Assembly (NCBI RefSeq): GCF_900090295.1
Contig: NZ_LT607753.1
Location: 6,705,694 to 6,769,693 of the forward strand
Length of the DNA: 64,000 nt
Direction: 5' to 3'
Source: Micromonospora coxensis
Lineage (GTDB): Bacteria; Actinomycetota; Actinomycetes; Mycobacteriales; Micromonosporaceae
The translations under genes and the position numbers were made by a program. The notes below the pieces were generated by a model. It was not told the origin of the DNA, ran no database searches, and was given only the letters and a program-made list of their open reading frames with translations. Of this stretch, positions 34,214 to 42,266 are shown piece after piece; position 1 is the first letter of the stretch; the number at the start of each line of letters is the position of its first letter.

Positions 34214-36346
34214 TCAGCGGGGGAGCGTGACACCGTCGTCGGCGGAGCGGGGGACCGGCACCCCCGCCTTGCCGGCCGTCGGCACCGTGGTGACGCGCAA
34301 CCCGGGCAGCCCGGACACGGCAGTGCTGCCGTCCCGCCGGACGGCGACGTCGACCGAGGCACCGGCCACCCGCAGTCCGGCCACGGCGACCGCGCCCAGC
34401 TCCGCACCGGCCAGCGGAGCGAGCCGTACCGTCCCGGCGGGCACGTCCGGGTAGAGCCCGGTGGCGGCCTGCAGCAGCAGCACCGCGGCCGCCGCCGACC
34501 ACGCCTGCGGCCGGCAGGCGGCCGGGTACGGCGTCGGTCGGCCGAGCAGGTCACGGTCGTCACCGCCGTACAGCTCGGGCAGCCGGTAGTCGAACGCCTC
34601 GGCGGCGCCGAGCAGCCCGTCGGCCAGGCCGAGCGCGGCCTCCCGGAAGCCTGCGCGGGCCAGTCCGGCGAGCACGATGGCGGTGTCGTGGGCCCAGATC
34701 GACCCGCAGTGGTACGACAGCGGGCTGTACCCGGCGTCGTCGGTGGACATGGTGCGCAGGCCGAAGCCGCCGGCCAGTCCCTCGCCGGTGAGCAGGGCCG
34801 CCACCCGCGTCTCCTCCTCGGTCGACAGCAGGCCGGTGCCGAGCAGGTGACCGATGTTGCTGGTCAGCGAGTCGACCGGGCGCTTGTCCCGGTCCAGCGC
34901 GAGCGCCGGGCGGGGGCCGGCGGGGCCGCCGTCGACCCAGAACGAGGCGCGGAAGCGGTCGGCGAGCCGGGCGGCGTAGCCGCGCCACCGGTCGGCGCCG
35001 GGGCGGCCGAAGGCGTCGAGCAGGTCGGCGCCGTTGGTCGCCGCCTGGTACGCGTACCCCTGCACTTCGGCGAGGACGATGGGCGGAGCGGCGAGCCGGC
35101 CGTCGTGGAAGCGGACCGCGTCGCCGGAGTCCTTCCAGCCCTGGTTGGCCAGGCCGTGCCCGGTGGTGTCGACGTATTCGACCAGGCCGTCGCCGTCGGC
35201 GTCGGCGTGGTCGCCGAGCCAGCCGAGCGCCGCCTCGAGGTGGGGCAGCAGTGGCTCCACCGTCTCGGCGGGCAGCCCCCACCGCCAGGCGTCGTGCAGC
35301 AGCGCCACCCAGAGCATGGTGGCGTCGACGGTGCCGTAGTACGCCGGTGGCAGTCGTAGCCCGTCGTCGAGGGTGAAGTCGCCCCGGCGCAGCTCGTGCA
35401 GGATCTTGCCGGGGGCCTCGCCGCTGGCCGGGTCGGTCCGGGTGCCTTGGCGTCGGGCGAGGACCCGTAGCGTCCCGGCGGCCAGGTCGGTGCCGAGCGG
35501 CAGCATCATCCGGGCCGCCCAGAGGCTGTCGCGGCCGAAGAGGGTGAGGAACCAGGGCACTCCGGCGCCGAGGAAGACGTCGCCGGGGGTGGTGGTGTCG
35601 GTGAGGCGCAGTCCGCGCAGGTCGTCCAGCGAACGGTCGAGCAGCCGGACCAGGCGGCGGTCGTCGGCGTGGACCTGCGGACGGGCCCACTCCGGCTCGC
35701 CGGCCGGGGCGGCCACCACGGCGCGCGGGTCGTGCACGCGCAGCCGCCACCGCAGGGTGACCGTCTCCCGCGGGCCGAGGGTGACCGGCCAGGAGAGTCG
35801 GGGCGCGACCGCCCGGTCACCGTCGGCGTGCCCGGTGGCGCCGTCGCCGGTGACGGTGACCGTGACCCCGTCGGCGGTCCAGCTGATCTCGCCGGAGGGT
35901 CCGGTGCCGGCCTTCAGCGGCGCGGCCGTGACCCCGGACTTGACCACCTCGATCGGGGCGAGGTCGCAGGCCAGCTCGACCGCGACGGTGGCCCGCACCG
36001 GTGCGGCGGCGGCGGAGATGACGCGGACCTCCTCGTCGAGGCCGTGTGGGCCGACCCGGCGGGTCCGCTCGATGCGGACGGTGGGGTCGGGGCCGGGGTC
36101 GCCGAGCCAGCGGGCCACGCCGACGAAGCGTGTGCCGTGCGGGCCGGCCGGGCCGTGGGCGAGCGCCTCCGGTTCCCGGTCGTCGACGCGCAGCTCGGCT
36201 CGGGACAGCACCCGGGCGTCGGCGTGGAAGACGCCCTGGACGCCGGTCGGGCGGATCTGCCCGGCCCGGTCACCCAGTGCGCTGGTGGGGGCGAGGACCG
36301 TCCCGACCAGCTCGTGCAGCAGGGGTTGCAGGTGGCGCTCGGTCAC
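34214..36346 (-). CDS. Amylo-alpha-1,6-glucosidase/debranching-type glycosidase
   Basis: A 710-residue cytoplasmic protein: an N-terminal beta-sandwich of the glycogen-debranching N domain (about 1-240), then an (alpha/alpha)6 barrel with FGRDSLWAARM, NQGWKDSGDA and GSIWAHDTA, typical of the GDE/MGH clan. It should hydrolyse a terminal or branching glucosidic bond of an imported oligosaccharide. GTG 36346 follows GGAG; the frame is open on both sides but only this stretch is conserved. It is divergent from the LacI gene across a 147-bp region with a double operator, so it is surely part of that repressor's regulon. Confidence 0.85.
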   Translation of the reverse strand: MTERHLQPLLHELVGTVLAPTSALGDRAGQIRPTGVQGVFHADARVLSRAELRVDDREPEALAHGPAGPHGTRFVGVARWLGDPGPDPTVRIERTRRVGPHGLDEEVRVISAAAAPVRATVAVELACDLAPIEVVKSGVTAAPLKAGTGPSGEISWTADGVTVTVTGDGATGHADGDRAVAPRLSWPVTLGPRETVTLRWRLRVHDPRAVVAAPAGEPEWARPQVHADDRRLVRLLDRSLDDLRGLRLTDTTTPGDVFLGAGVPWFLTLFGRDSLWAARMMLPLGTDLAAGTLRVLARRQGTRTDPASGEAPGKILHELRRGDFTLDDGLRLPPAYYGTVDATMLWVALLHDAWRWGLPAETVEPLLPHLEAALGWLGDHADADGDGLVEYVDTTGHGLANQGWKDSGDAVRFHDGRLAAPPIVLAEVQGYAYQAATNGADLLDAFGRPGADRWRGYAARLADRFRASFWVDGGPAGPRPALALDRDKRPVDSLTSNIGHLLGTGLLSTEEETRVAALLTGEGLAGGFGLRTMSTDDAGYSPLSYHCGSIWAHDTAIVLAGLARAGFREAALGLADGLLGAAEAFDYRLPELYGGDDRDLLGRPTPYPAACRPQAWSAAAAVLLLQAATGLYPDVPAGTVRLAPLAGAELGAVAVAGLRVAGASVDVAVRRDGSTAVSGLPGLRVTTVPTAGKAGVPVPRSADDGVTLPR

Positions 36347-36433
36347 GGGGGTGTCTCCAGATCCTGTGGGGGTGCGGACGACGTCTTGACAAGCCGTCCC
36401 GGGCGGTGCAAAGTGCCAAACATTCCGAGGGGT

Positions 36434-36475
36434 TTGAACGATCCAATACTGCCTCATCGGAATTGGATCGTTCAA
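36434..36475. promoter_or_regulatory. Double LacI-type operator
   Basis: A perfect 14-bp inverted repeat, TTGAACGATCCAAT (36434-36447) and ATTGGATCGTTCAA (36462-36475), with a 14-bp spacer. Each arm is itself a rough palindrome centred on CG, as LacI-family sites are, so this is two operators with centres 28 bp apart. They lie between the divergent debranching and LacI genes. A TTGACA at 36386-36391 is also present, but its strand assignment is uncertain. Confidence 0.75.
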
Positions 36476-36493
36476 GACGGCGAGAGGGATCAC

Positions 36494-37486
36494 GTGTCCG
36501 ACAAGGTCACCATCGCGACGGTCGCCGAACGCGCCGGGGTCAGCCGGCAGACGGTGTCCAACGTGCTCAACGCCCCGCACATCGTGCGGGAGGAGACCCG
36601 CCGCCGGGTGCAGGACGCCATCACCGCCCTCGGCTACCGCACCAACCAGGCCGCCCGCCAGATGCGCACCGGCCGCTCCCGACTCATCGCCGTGCGCATC
36701 GAACCCACTCGCGACGGCATCAACGGCTCGGTGCTCGACCGGTTCCTGCACGGGCTCACCGAGACCGGGGAGGCCGCCGGCTACCGCACCATGCTCTACA
36801 CCGCCACCGACGCCGAACGGGAGATCGCCGTCTACGACGACCTGCTCGGCTCCTACGACCTCGACGGGTTCGTACTCACCGGCACCGACCACGGCGACCC
36901 CCGCACCAGCTGGCTCGCCGAACGCGGCGTGCCCTTCGTGACCTTCGGCCGACCCTGGGACGACCTCGACGCGCACTGCTGGGTCGACGTCGACGGCGCC
37001 GCCGGCACCGCCCAGGCCACCACCCACCTGCTCGCCTCGGGACACCGGCGCATCGGCTGGATCGGCTGGCCCGCCGGCTCCGGCGTCGGCGACGACCGCC
37101 GCGCCGGCTGGTCCGACACCCTGCACGCCGCCGGCCTCGACCCGACCGGACTGGCCCGGGAAACCGTCGACGGCATCGGCGAGGGTGAGCGCTGCGCCCG
37201 CGAACTGCTCGCCCGGGCCACCCCGCCGACCGCCCTGGTCTGCGCCAGCGACTCCCTCGCGCTGGGCGCCCTGCAGGCCGTACGCGCAACCGAGCCGGCC
37301 GTGCCGGTGATCGGCTTCGACGACACCCCCGTCGCCGCCGCGATCGGCCTGACCAGCGTCAGCCAGCCCCTCGGCGACGCCGCCGCCCGCTGCGTCGACC
37401 TGCTCACCGCCGTCCTCGACGGTCCGCACCGCACCCCCGCCCCGGTGCTGCTGCAACCCACCCTGGTCCGCCGCCGCACCGCGTGA
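36494..37486 (+). CDS. LacI-family transcriptional repressor
   Basis: A 330-residue regulator: a helix-turn-helix (ATVAERAGVSRQTVSNVL, residues 8-25) with the hinge ARQMRTGRSRLIAV, then a periplasmic-binding-protein-like sensor domain ending ISQP-like TSVSQPLGDAA. It should repress the flanking sugar genes until the imported sugar binds. GTG 36494 follows GAGAGGG and starts 18 bp after the double operator, so autorepression is likely. The transport operon begins 46 bp after its stop. Confidence 0.92.
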   Translation: MSDKVTIATVAERAGVSRQTVSNVLNAPHIVREETRRRVQDAITALGYRTNQAARQMRTGRSRLIAVRIEPTRDGINGSVLDRFLHGLTETGEAAGYRTMLYTATDAEREIAVYDDLLGSYDLDGFVLTGTDHGDPRTSWLAERGVPFVTFGRPWDDLDAHCWVDVDGAAGTAQATTHLLASGHRRIGWIGWPAGSGVGDDRRAGWSDTLHAAGLDPTGLARETVDGIGEGERCARELLARATPPTALVCASDSLALGALQAVRATEPAVPVIGFDDTPVAAAIGLTSVSQPLGDAAARCVDLLTAVLDGPHRTPAPVLLQPTLVRRRTA

Positions 37487-37489
37487 CGT

Positions 37490-37502
37490 CCCCCCCCCCC
37501 CC
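37490..37502 (+). repeat. Run of 13 cytosines
   Basis: A 13-base C homopolymer lies between the LacI stop and the ribosome site of the binding-protein gene. It is in noncoding DNA, so slippage would change spacing or transcription rather than frame. Its exact length may also be a sequencing uncertainty. Confidence 0.8.
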
Positions 37503-37532
37503 GCACCGCATCCCCCACCACCAGGAGTACCG

Positions 37533-38780
37533 ATGACACCTCGATCCCTCACCCGCGCGGCGGTGGCCGGCCTCGCCGCCGTCGCCCTGCTCGCCACCAC
37601 AGCCTGCGGAAGCGGCTTCGACGACGACAACTCCGACGTCACGCAGTCCAGCGGACCGGCCAACCTGCAGATCCTGATCGGCTCCTCCGGCGACGCCGAG
37701 ACCAGGGCCGTGCAGGACGCCGCCGCGAAATGGGCCAGCAGCTCCGGCAACCAGGCCACCGTCACCCCGGCCCAGGACCTCACCCAACAGCTCGGCCAGG
37801 CCCTCGCCGGCGGCACCCCACCGGACGTCTTCTACGTCGACGCGGCCCGCTTCGCCGACTACGCCAGCGTCGGCGCCCTCGAACCGTACGGCGACCGGAT
37901 CAGCAACCCCGACGACTTCTACGACAGCCTGCGCACCACGTTCACCTACGACGGCAAGCTCTACTGCGCGCCGAAGGACTTCTCCACCCTCGCCCTGCAG
38001 ATCAACACCGACCTGTGGACCAAGGCCGGGCTGACCGACGCCGACGTGCCGACCACCTGGGAACAGCTCACCACCACCGCCCGAAAGATCAAGGCCAAGG
38101 GGCAGGTGCCGCTGGCCCTCGGGGACACCCGCGACCGCATCGGCGCGTTCCTCGTGCAGAACGGCGGCTGGCTGCTCAGCCCCGACGGCAAGCAGCCCAC
38201 CGCCGACACCCCGCAGAACGAGGCCGCCCTCACCTACGTCAAGTCGCTGCTCACCGAAGGCCTCGCCCGCTTCCCCAAGCAGCTCGACGCCGGCTGGTCC
38301 GGCGAGGCGTTCGGCAAGGGCAAGGCGGTCATGACCATCGAGGGCAACTGGATCAAGGGCGCCCTGCAGAACGACTTCCCGAACGTCAAGTACACCGTCG
38401 TCGAGCTGCCCGCCGGCCCGAAGGGCAAGGGGACGCTCTCCTTCACCCAGTGCTGGGGCATCGCCGCCAAGTCCAGGTACAAGGACCAGGCGATCAAGTT
38501 CGTCGAGGCGATGACCACCGGCGAGCAGCAGATGACCTTCGCCAAGGCGTTCGGCGTCATGCCCTCCCGGCAGTCCGTCCGCGACCAGTACACCACCGCG
38601 TTCCCCGCCGACAAGCCGTTCATCGCCGGCGCCGACTACGCCCAGGGCCCGGTCAACGCCCCGAAGATGGACAGCGTCGTCGGCGACCTGGACACCGGCC
38701 TGCAAGGACTGGCCAACGGCAATCCCAAGACCATCCTCGCCACCTTCGACAAGAACGCCAAGGCGGCACTCGGCAGCTGA
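37533..38780 (+). CDS. Sugar ABC transporter substrate-binding lipoprotein
   Basis: A 415-residue extracellular binding protein of the MalE-like family. The signal peptide ends in the lipobox ATTAC, so it is lipid-anchored at the membrane face. The mature part has two alpha/beta lobes, with KLYCAPKDFSTLALQIN and FTQCWGIAAKS typical of the family. It delivers an oligosaccharide to the two permeases downstream. ATG 37533 follows AGGAG. Confidence 0.93.
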   Translation: MTPRSLTRAAVAGLAAVALLATTACGSGFDDDNSDVTQSSGPANLQILIGSSGDAETRAVQDAAAKWASSSGNQATVTPAQDLTQQLGQALAGGTPPDVFYVDAARFADYASVGALEPYGDRISNPDDFYDSLRTTFTYDGKLYCAPKDFSTLALQINTDLWTKAGLTDADVPTTWEQLTTTARKIKAKGQVPLALGDTRDRIGAFLVQNGGWLLSPDGKQPTADTPQNEAALTYVKSLLTEGLARFPKQLDAGWSGEAFGKGKAVMTIEGNWIKGALQNDFPNVKYTVVELPAGPKGKGTLSFTQCWGIAAKSRYKDQAIKFVEAMTTGEQQMTFAKAFGVMPSRQSVRDQYTTAFPADKPFIAGADYAQGPVNAPKMDSVVGDLDTGLQGLANGNPKTILATFDKNAKAALGS

Positions 38781-38790
38781 CGTGACCCAC

Positions 38791-38815
38791 GGGGGCGCCG
38801 CCCCGCGGCGCCCCC
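38791..38815 (+). terminator. Intra-operon hairpin after the binding protein
   Basis: A perfect 10-bp GC stem (GGGGGCGCCG and CGGCGCCCCC) with loop CCCCG. Hairpins here commonly stabilise the binding-protein mRNA or attenuate read-through so that it is made in excess of the permeases. Confidence 0.65.
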
Positions 38816-38845
38816 ACCGGCCACGCGCGAGTCGAAGGAGGGGAG

Positions 38846-39976
38846 ATGGCAACCGAAGCACTGGTGGCACCGGCCACCGCCGGCCACCGCCGGCCGCGCC
38901 GCGGCGGACGCGGCATCCGGAGCAACGAGAACCTGGCCGGCTGGCTCTTCGTCGCCCCGGTGATCGTGATCCTCGGGCTGTTCCTGCTGCTGCCGATCCT
39001 GATGGCGCTCTGGGTGAGCCTCACCGACTGGAACGGCCAGGGCAGCCCGTTCACCACCGGCGTGCCGTTCGTCGGCGTCGACAACTACACCACGCTGTTC
39101 ACCGAGGACGGGCTGGCCCGCCGCGACTTCATGACCAGCATCCGCAACAACATCTACTACGTCGCGATCGTCGTACCGGCGCAGACCGCGCTCGCGCTCG
39201 GCCTCGCGCTGGTCGTCAACAACCGGATGCTGCGCGGCAAGGCGTTCTTCCGCAGCGCCTTCTACTTCCCCTCGGTGACCAGCTCGGTGGCGATCAGCGT
39301 GGTCTTCCTGTTCCTGTTCGCCAACTCCGGCGCGGTCAACCAGCTGCTCGGCGTCTTTGGCATCGACGGTCCCCAGTGGTTCGCCGACTCCCGTGGGGTG
39401 CTGCACGTGCTGCTCGGCGTGCTCGGACTCGACACCGCGCCGGCCGTCCTCGCCGACGGCGGCCCGTTCGGGCTGAGCTGGTGGGACTGGCTCGCCGGGC
39501 CGAGCGTCGCGATGATCTCGATCATCACGCTGGTCGTCTGGACCACCTCCGGCACCTTCATGCTGATGTTCCTGGCCGCGTTGCAGAGCGTGCCGGTGGC
39601 CCTCGACGAGGCCAGCACCCTCGACGGCGCCACCCGCTGGCAGCGGTTCCGCCACGTCACCCTGCCGATGATCAAGCCGACCACGTTCCTGGTGCTCACC
39701 CTCGGCCTCATCGGCTCCTGGCAGGTCTTCGACCAGGTGTACGTGATGAGCCAGGGAGAGCCGGCCAAGACCACCCTCACCCCGGCCTACCTGTCGTACC
39801 GGACCGCGTTCCGGGACTTCGACTACGGCTCGGGAGCGGCCATCTCGTTCGTGCTGTTCCTCATCATCATCGTGCTCACCCTGGTGCAGCGCCGGGTGAT
39901 GGCCGACCGCGACACCGACGCGCCCACCGGCCGCCGGTGGTGGCGTCGGCGCGTACCGGGAGGGTCGTCGTCATGA
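38846..39976 (+). CDS. Sugar ABC permease, MalF/UgpA type
   Basis: A 376-residue inner-membrane permease with about six to seven helices. The EAA loop reads ALDEASTLDGATRWQRFRHVTLP, docking the ATPase. AAGGAGG precedes ATG 38846. No ATPase gene is in the operon, so it presumably uses a shared MsiK-type ATPase, as usual in actinobacteria. The stop overlaps the next start (ATGA). Confidence 0.92.
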   Translation: MATEALVAPATAGHRRPRRGGRGIRSNENLAGWLFVAPVIVILGLFLLLPILMALWVSLTDWNGQGSPFTTGVPFVGVDNYTTLFTEDGLARRDFMTSIRNNIYYVAIVVPAQTALALGLALVVNNRMLRGKAFFRSAFYFPSVTSSVAISVVFLFLFANSGAVNQLLGVFGIDGPQWFADSRGVLHVLLGVLGLDTAPAVLADGGPFGLSWWDWLAGPSVAMISIITLVVWTTSGTFMLMFLAALQSVPVALDEASTLDGATRWQRFRHVTLPMIKPTTFLVLTLGLIGSWQVFDQVYVMSQGEPAKTTLTPAYLSYRTAFRDFDYGSGAAISFVLFLIIIVLTLVQRRVMADRDTDAPTGRRWWRRRVPGGSSS

Positions 39977-40854
39977 CCACCCTCACCACCCGGCCGCCGG
40001 TCGCGGCCCGCGACCACCGCGCGGCGCGCACCCTGGCCAGCCGGATCCTCGGGTACGCCGTCCTGATCTTCTTCGGGCTGGTCTTCCTCTACCCGTTCGT
40101 CATCCAGCTCGCCAACTCGCTCAAGACCGAGCCGGGCGCGGCGGCGAACCCGCTCTCCCCGTTCCCCGACCCGGTGAGCACCGCCGGCTTCGAACGCATC
40201 GTCGCCGGCACCAACTTCCCGCTCTGGCTGGGCAACTCGCTGCTGGTCACCGTGCTGGTCACCCTCGGCCGGGTCTTCTTCGACTCGCTCGCCGGCTACG
40301 CCCTGGCCCGACTACGTTTCCGCGGCCGCGCCGGCCTCTTCGCCGCGGTCATCGCGGTGATGGCGGTGCCCGGCGTGGTGCTGCTCATCCCGAAGTTCCT
40401 GGTGCTCAACCAGCTCGGCATCTACAACAGCTACGCCGGGCTGATCGTGCCGCTGCTCGCCGACGCGGCCGGCGTCTTCATCATGAAGCAGTTCTTCGAG
40501 TCGATACCGGTCAGCGTGGAGGAGGCCGCCCGCATCGACGGCGCCGGCATCTTCCGCACCTACTGGTCGGTGGTGCTGCCGATGGCCCGGCCGGCGCTGA
40601 TCACCCTGACCATCCTGTCGTTCCAGGGCTCCTGGAACGAATTCCCGCACAGCCTCGTCTCCGTCCAGGACCCGGACCTGTTCACCCTGCCACGAGGGCT
40701 CGCCGACCTGGTCAGCGGCTCACTCGGCAAGGGCACCCAGTACCCGCTCAAGCTCGGCGCGGCCCTGCTGGCCACCATCCCGGTCGCCGTCCTCTTCGTG
40801 ATCTTCCAACGATACTTCGTACGCGGCGGCAACGAGGGCGCCGAGAAGGGCTGA
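39973..40854 (+). CDS. Sugar ABC permease, MalG/UgpE type
   Basis: A 293-residue permease with six helices and the EAA loop VEEAARIDGAGIFRTYWSVVLP. It is the second half of the transport channel with the preceding gene, to which it is translationally coupled by an ATGA overlap. The frame extends far upstream but only from 39973 does it resemble the family. A long hairpin follows nine bases after its stop. Confidence 0.92.
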   Translation: MTTLTTRPPVAARDHRAARTLASRILGYAVLIFFGLVFLYPFVIQLANSLKTEPGAAANPLSPFPDPVSTAGFERIVAGTNFPLWLGNSLLVTVLVTLGRVFFDSLAGYALARLRFRGRAGLFAAVIAVMAVPGVVLLIPKFLVLNQLGIYNSYAGLIVPLLADAAGVFIMKQFFESIPVSVEEAARIDGAGIFRTYWSVVLPMARPALITLTILSFQGSWNEFPHSLVSVQDPDLFTLPRGLADLVSGSLGKGTQYPLKLGAALLATIPVAVLFVIFQRYFVRGGNEGAEKG

Positions 40855-40862
40855 CGACACCT

Positions 40863-40901
40863 CGACGGCACGGCGGGCCTCGCAGGCCCGCCGTGCCGTC
40901 G
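40863..40901 (+). terminator. Terminator of the first sugar ABC operon
   Basis: An 18-bp perfect stem, with inner arms CGGCACGGCGGGCCT and AGGCCCGCCGTGCCG, and a 3-base loop CGC. It is one of the strongest hairpins in the window. Confidence 0.85.
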
Positions 40902-41002
40902 CCGCGCGTGCCCCTCGTCGCCGACCCGCGACCCGGCCTGGACGGTGCCCGGCCCGGACCGGCACCATCCGAACACGACGGTACGAGGAACGGGAGCGGG
41001 CG

Positions 41003-41956
41003 ATGACGGCGACAGACGTGGTGGTGGTCGGCGCCGGGGTCGTCGGGATGACGACGGCGCTCACCCTGCAGCGGCGGGGCGCACGGGTCACCGTGCTGAC
41101 CGCCGACGACCCGGCGGACACGGTCTCCGCGGTGGCCGCCGCGGTGTGGTACCCCAGTCACGCCGAGGAGGATCCCCGGGTGCTGCGCTGGGCCCGGGAG
41201 ACGTACACGGAACTTCGCCGCCAGGGCGCCGACGGGGTGCCGGGCGTGGTGGACCGGCCGACCCGGATGTGGCTGCGCCGCCCGTACGCCGCGCCGCCGT
41301 GGTGGGCGGACGCCTGCGGCGACCTGGTGGCGGAGCCGGCAGCAGCGCCGTACACGGCGCTGCTGCGGTTCACCGTCCCGGCGGTGGAGATGACCCGCTA
41401 CCTGCCCTGGCTACGGCAGCAGTTGGAGGCCGGCGGCGGCCGGGTCGTCCGCCGTCGCCTGGACCGGCTCGCCGACGCGTTCGACACCGCGCCGACGGTG
41501 GTCAACGCCACCGGTCTGGCCGCCGGCCGGCTCGCCGACGACCCGGCCGTCCACCCGGCGCGCGGGCACGTGGTGCTGGTGGCGAACCCCGGCCTGACCG
41601 TCTCGGTACGCGACGAGGACGACCCGGCCGGCATCACGTACGTGCACCCGCGTCGGCACGACGTGGTGCTCGGCGGCACCTACCAGCCGGGGGTGGGGCA
41701 CACCCGGCCCGACCCGCAGGAGGCGGCGGCGATCCGACGCCGCTGCCTCGCGCTGGTGCCGCAGCTCGCCGACTCACCGGTGCTCGGCGAGCGGATCGGT
41801 CTGCGGCCGGCCCGGCACGGCGGCCCCCGCGTCGAGGTGGAGCCGGCCGGACCGTCCGGCGGCCGGCTGGTGCACGCCTACGGGCACGGCGGAGCCGGGG
41901 TGACCCTGTCCTGGGGGTGCGGCGCCGAGGTGGCGGACCTCGCCCTGGCTGCCTGA
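41003..41956 (+). CDS. D-amino-acid oxidase family flavoenzyme
   Basis: A 317-residue FAD protein with the N-terminal dinucleotide motif VVGAGVVGMTTAL, AAAVWYPSHA (typical DAAO substrate-side loop), and a C-terminal YGHGGAGVTLSWGCG that closes on the flavin. It should oxidise a D-amino acid to the 2-oxo acid with H2O2 release. GGGAGCGGGCG precedes ATG 41003. It lies between two sugar systems, upstream of the first regulon operator, so membership in the island's pathway is uncertain. Confidence 0.85.
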   Translation: MTATDVVVVGAGVVGMTTALTLQRRGARVTVLTADDPADTVSAVAAAVWYPSHAEEDPRVLRWARETYTELRRQGADGVPGVVDRPTRMWLRRPYAAPPWWADACGDLVAEPAAAPYTALLRFTVPAVEMTRYLPWLRQQLEAGGGRVVRRRLDRLADAFDTAPTVVNATGLAAGRLADDPAVHPARGHVVLVANPGLTVSVRDEDDPAGITYVHPRRHDVVLGGTYQPGVGHTRPDPQEAAAIRRRCLALVPQLADSPVLGERIGLRPARHGGPRVEVEPAGPSGGRLVHAYGHGGAGVTLSWGCGAEVADLALAA

Positions 41957-42170
41957 TTGGCGGTGACCGGGGAGCGCCTGGGGTCGGGCCTCTGTCGGCC
42001 GGGTCCGCGGCGAAGCTCCACCGGACGGCCTTCCGGATCCAGAGGCGACGTCGAGCGGGTAGGTGCCGGGGCCCGCGCCGAGGTCGACGTCGCCGAGCCC
42101 GCACACCCCTCGGCGGGCGTCCTGTCGCCCCGGTCGTCGGCGTCCCCGGCGTGCGGGGTGGCGTGGGCTG
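41957..42170. other. Intergenic region before the first regulon promoter
   Basis: No gene is visible. Together with the promoter/operator (42171-42228) it makes up the 310-bp gap between the oxidase and the first propeller gene. Confidence 0.45.
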
Positions 42171-42228
42171 TTGACGGGTACGACGCTCGAACCTAGTGTC
42201 GACCCCAATAACGGGCGGGACCGTAAAT
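42171..42228 (+). promoter_or_regulatory. Promoter and regulon operator of the first propeller gene
   Basis: TTGACG (42171-42176), a 17-bp spacer, and TAGTGT (42194-42199) form a good vegetative promoter. Just after the -10, covering the expected start of transcription, is a palindrome with arms AATAACGGGC and GACCGTAAAT separated by GG (42207-42228). It is one of five related sites in the 42-60 kb island; the position fits a repressor. Confidence 0.75.
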
Positions 42229-42266
42229 GGGTCATCTGCGGCCGCCCCCAACGGAAGGGGCGAATC

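Noticed and set aside
35669-36493. Upstream extension of the LacI gene by 275 codons
   Set aside because: The extension is antisense to the debranching enzyme and crosses the double operator. GTG 36494 has a ribosome site and begins exactly at the LacI helix-turn-helix.
34347-37816. Very long minus-strand frame extending the debranching gene to 1200 codons
   Set aside because: Only the part from GTG 36346 downward resembles the enzyme family. Upstream it runs antisense through the LacI gene and is Gly/Val-rich shadow typical of high-GC DNA.
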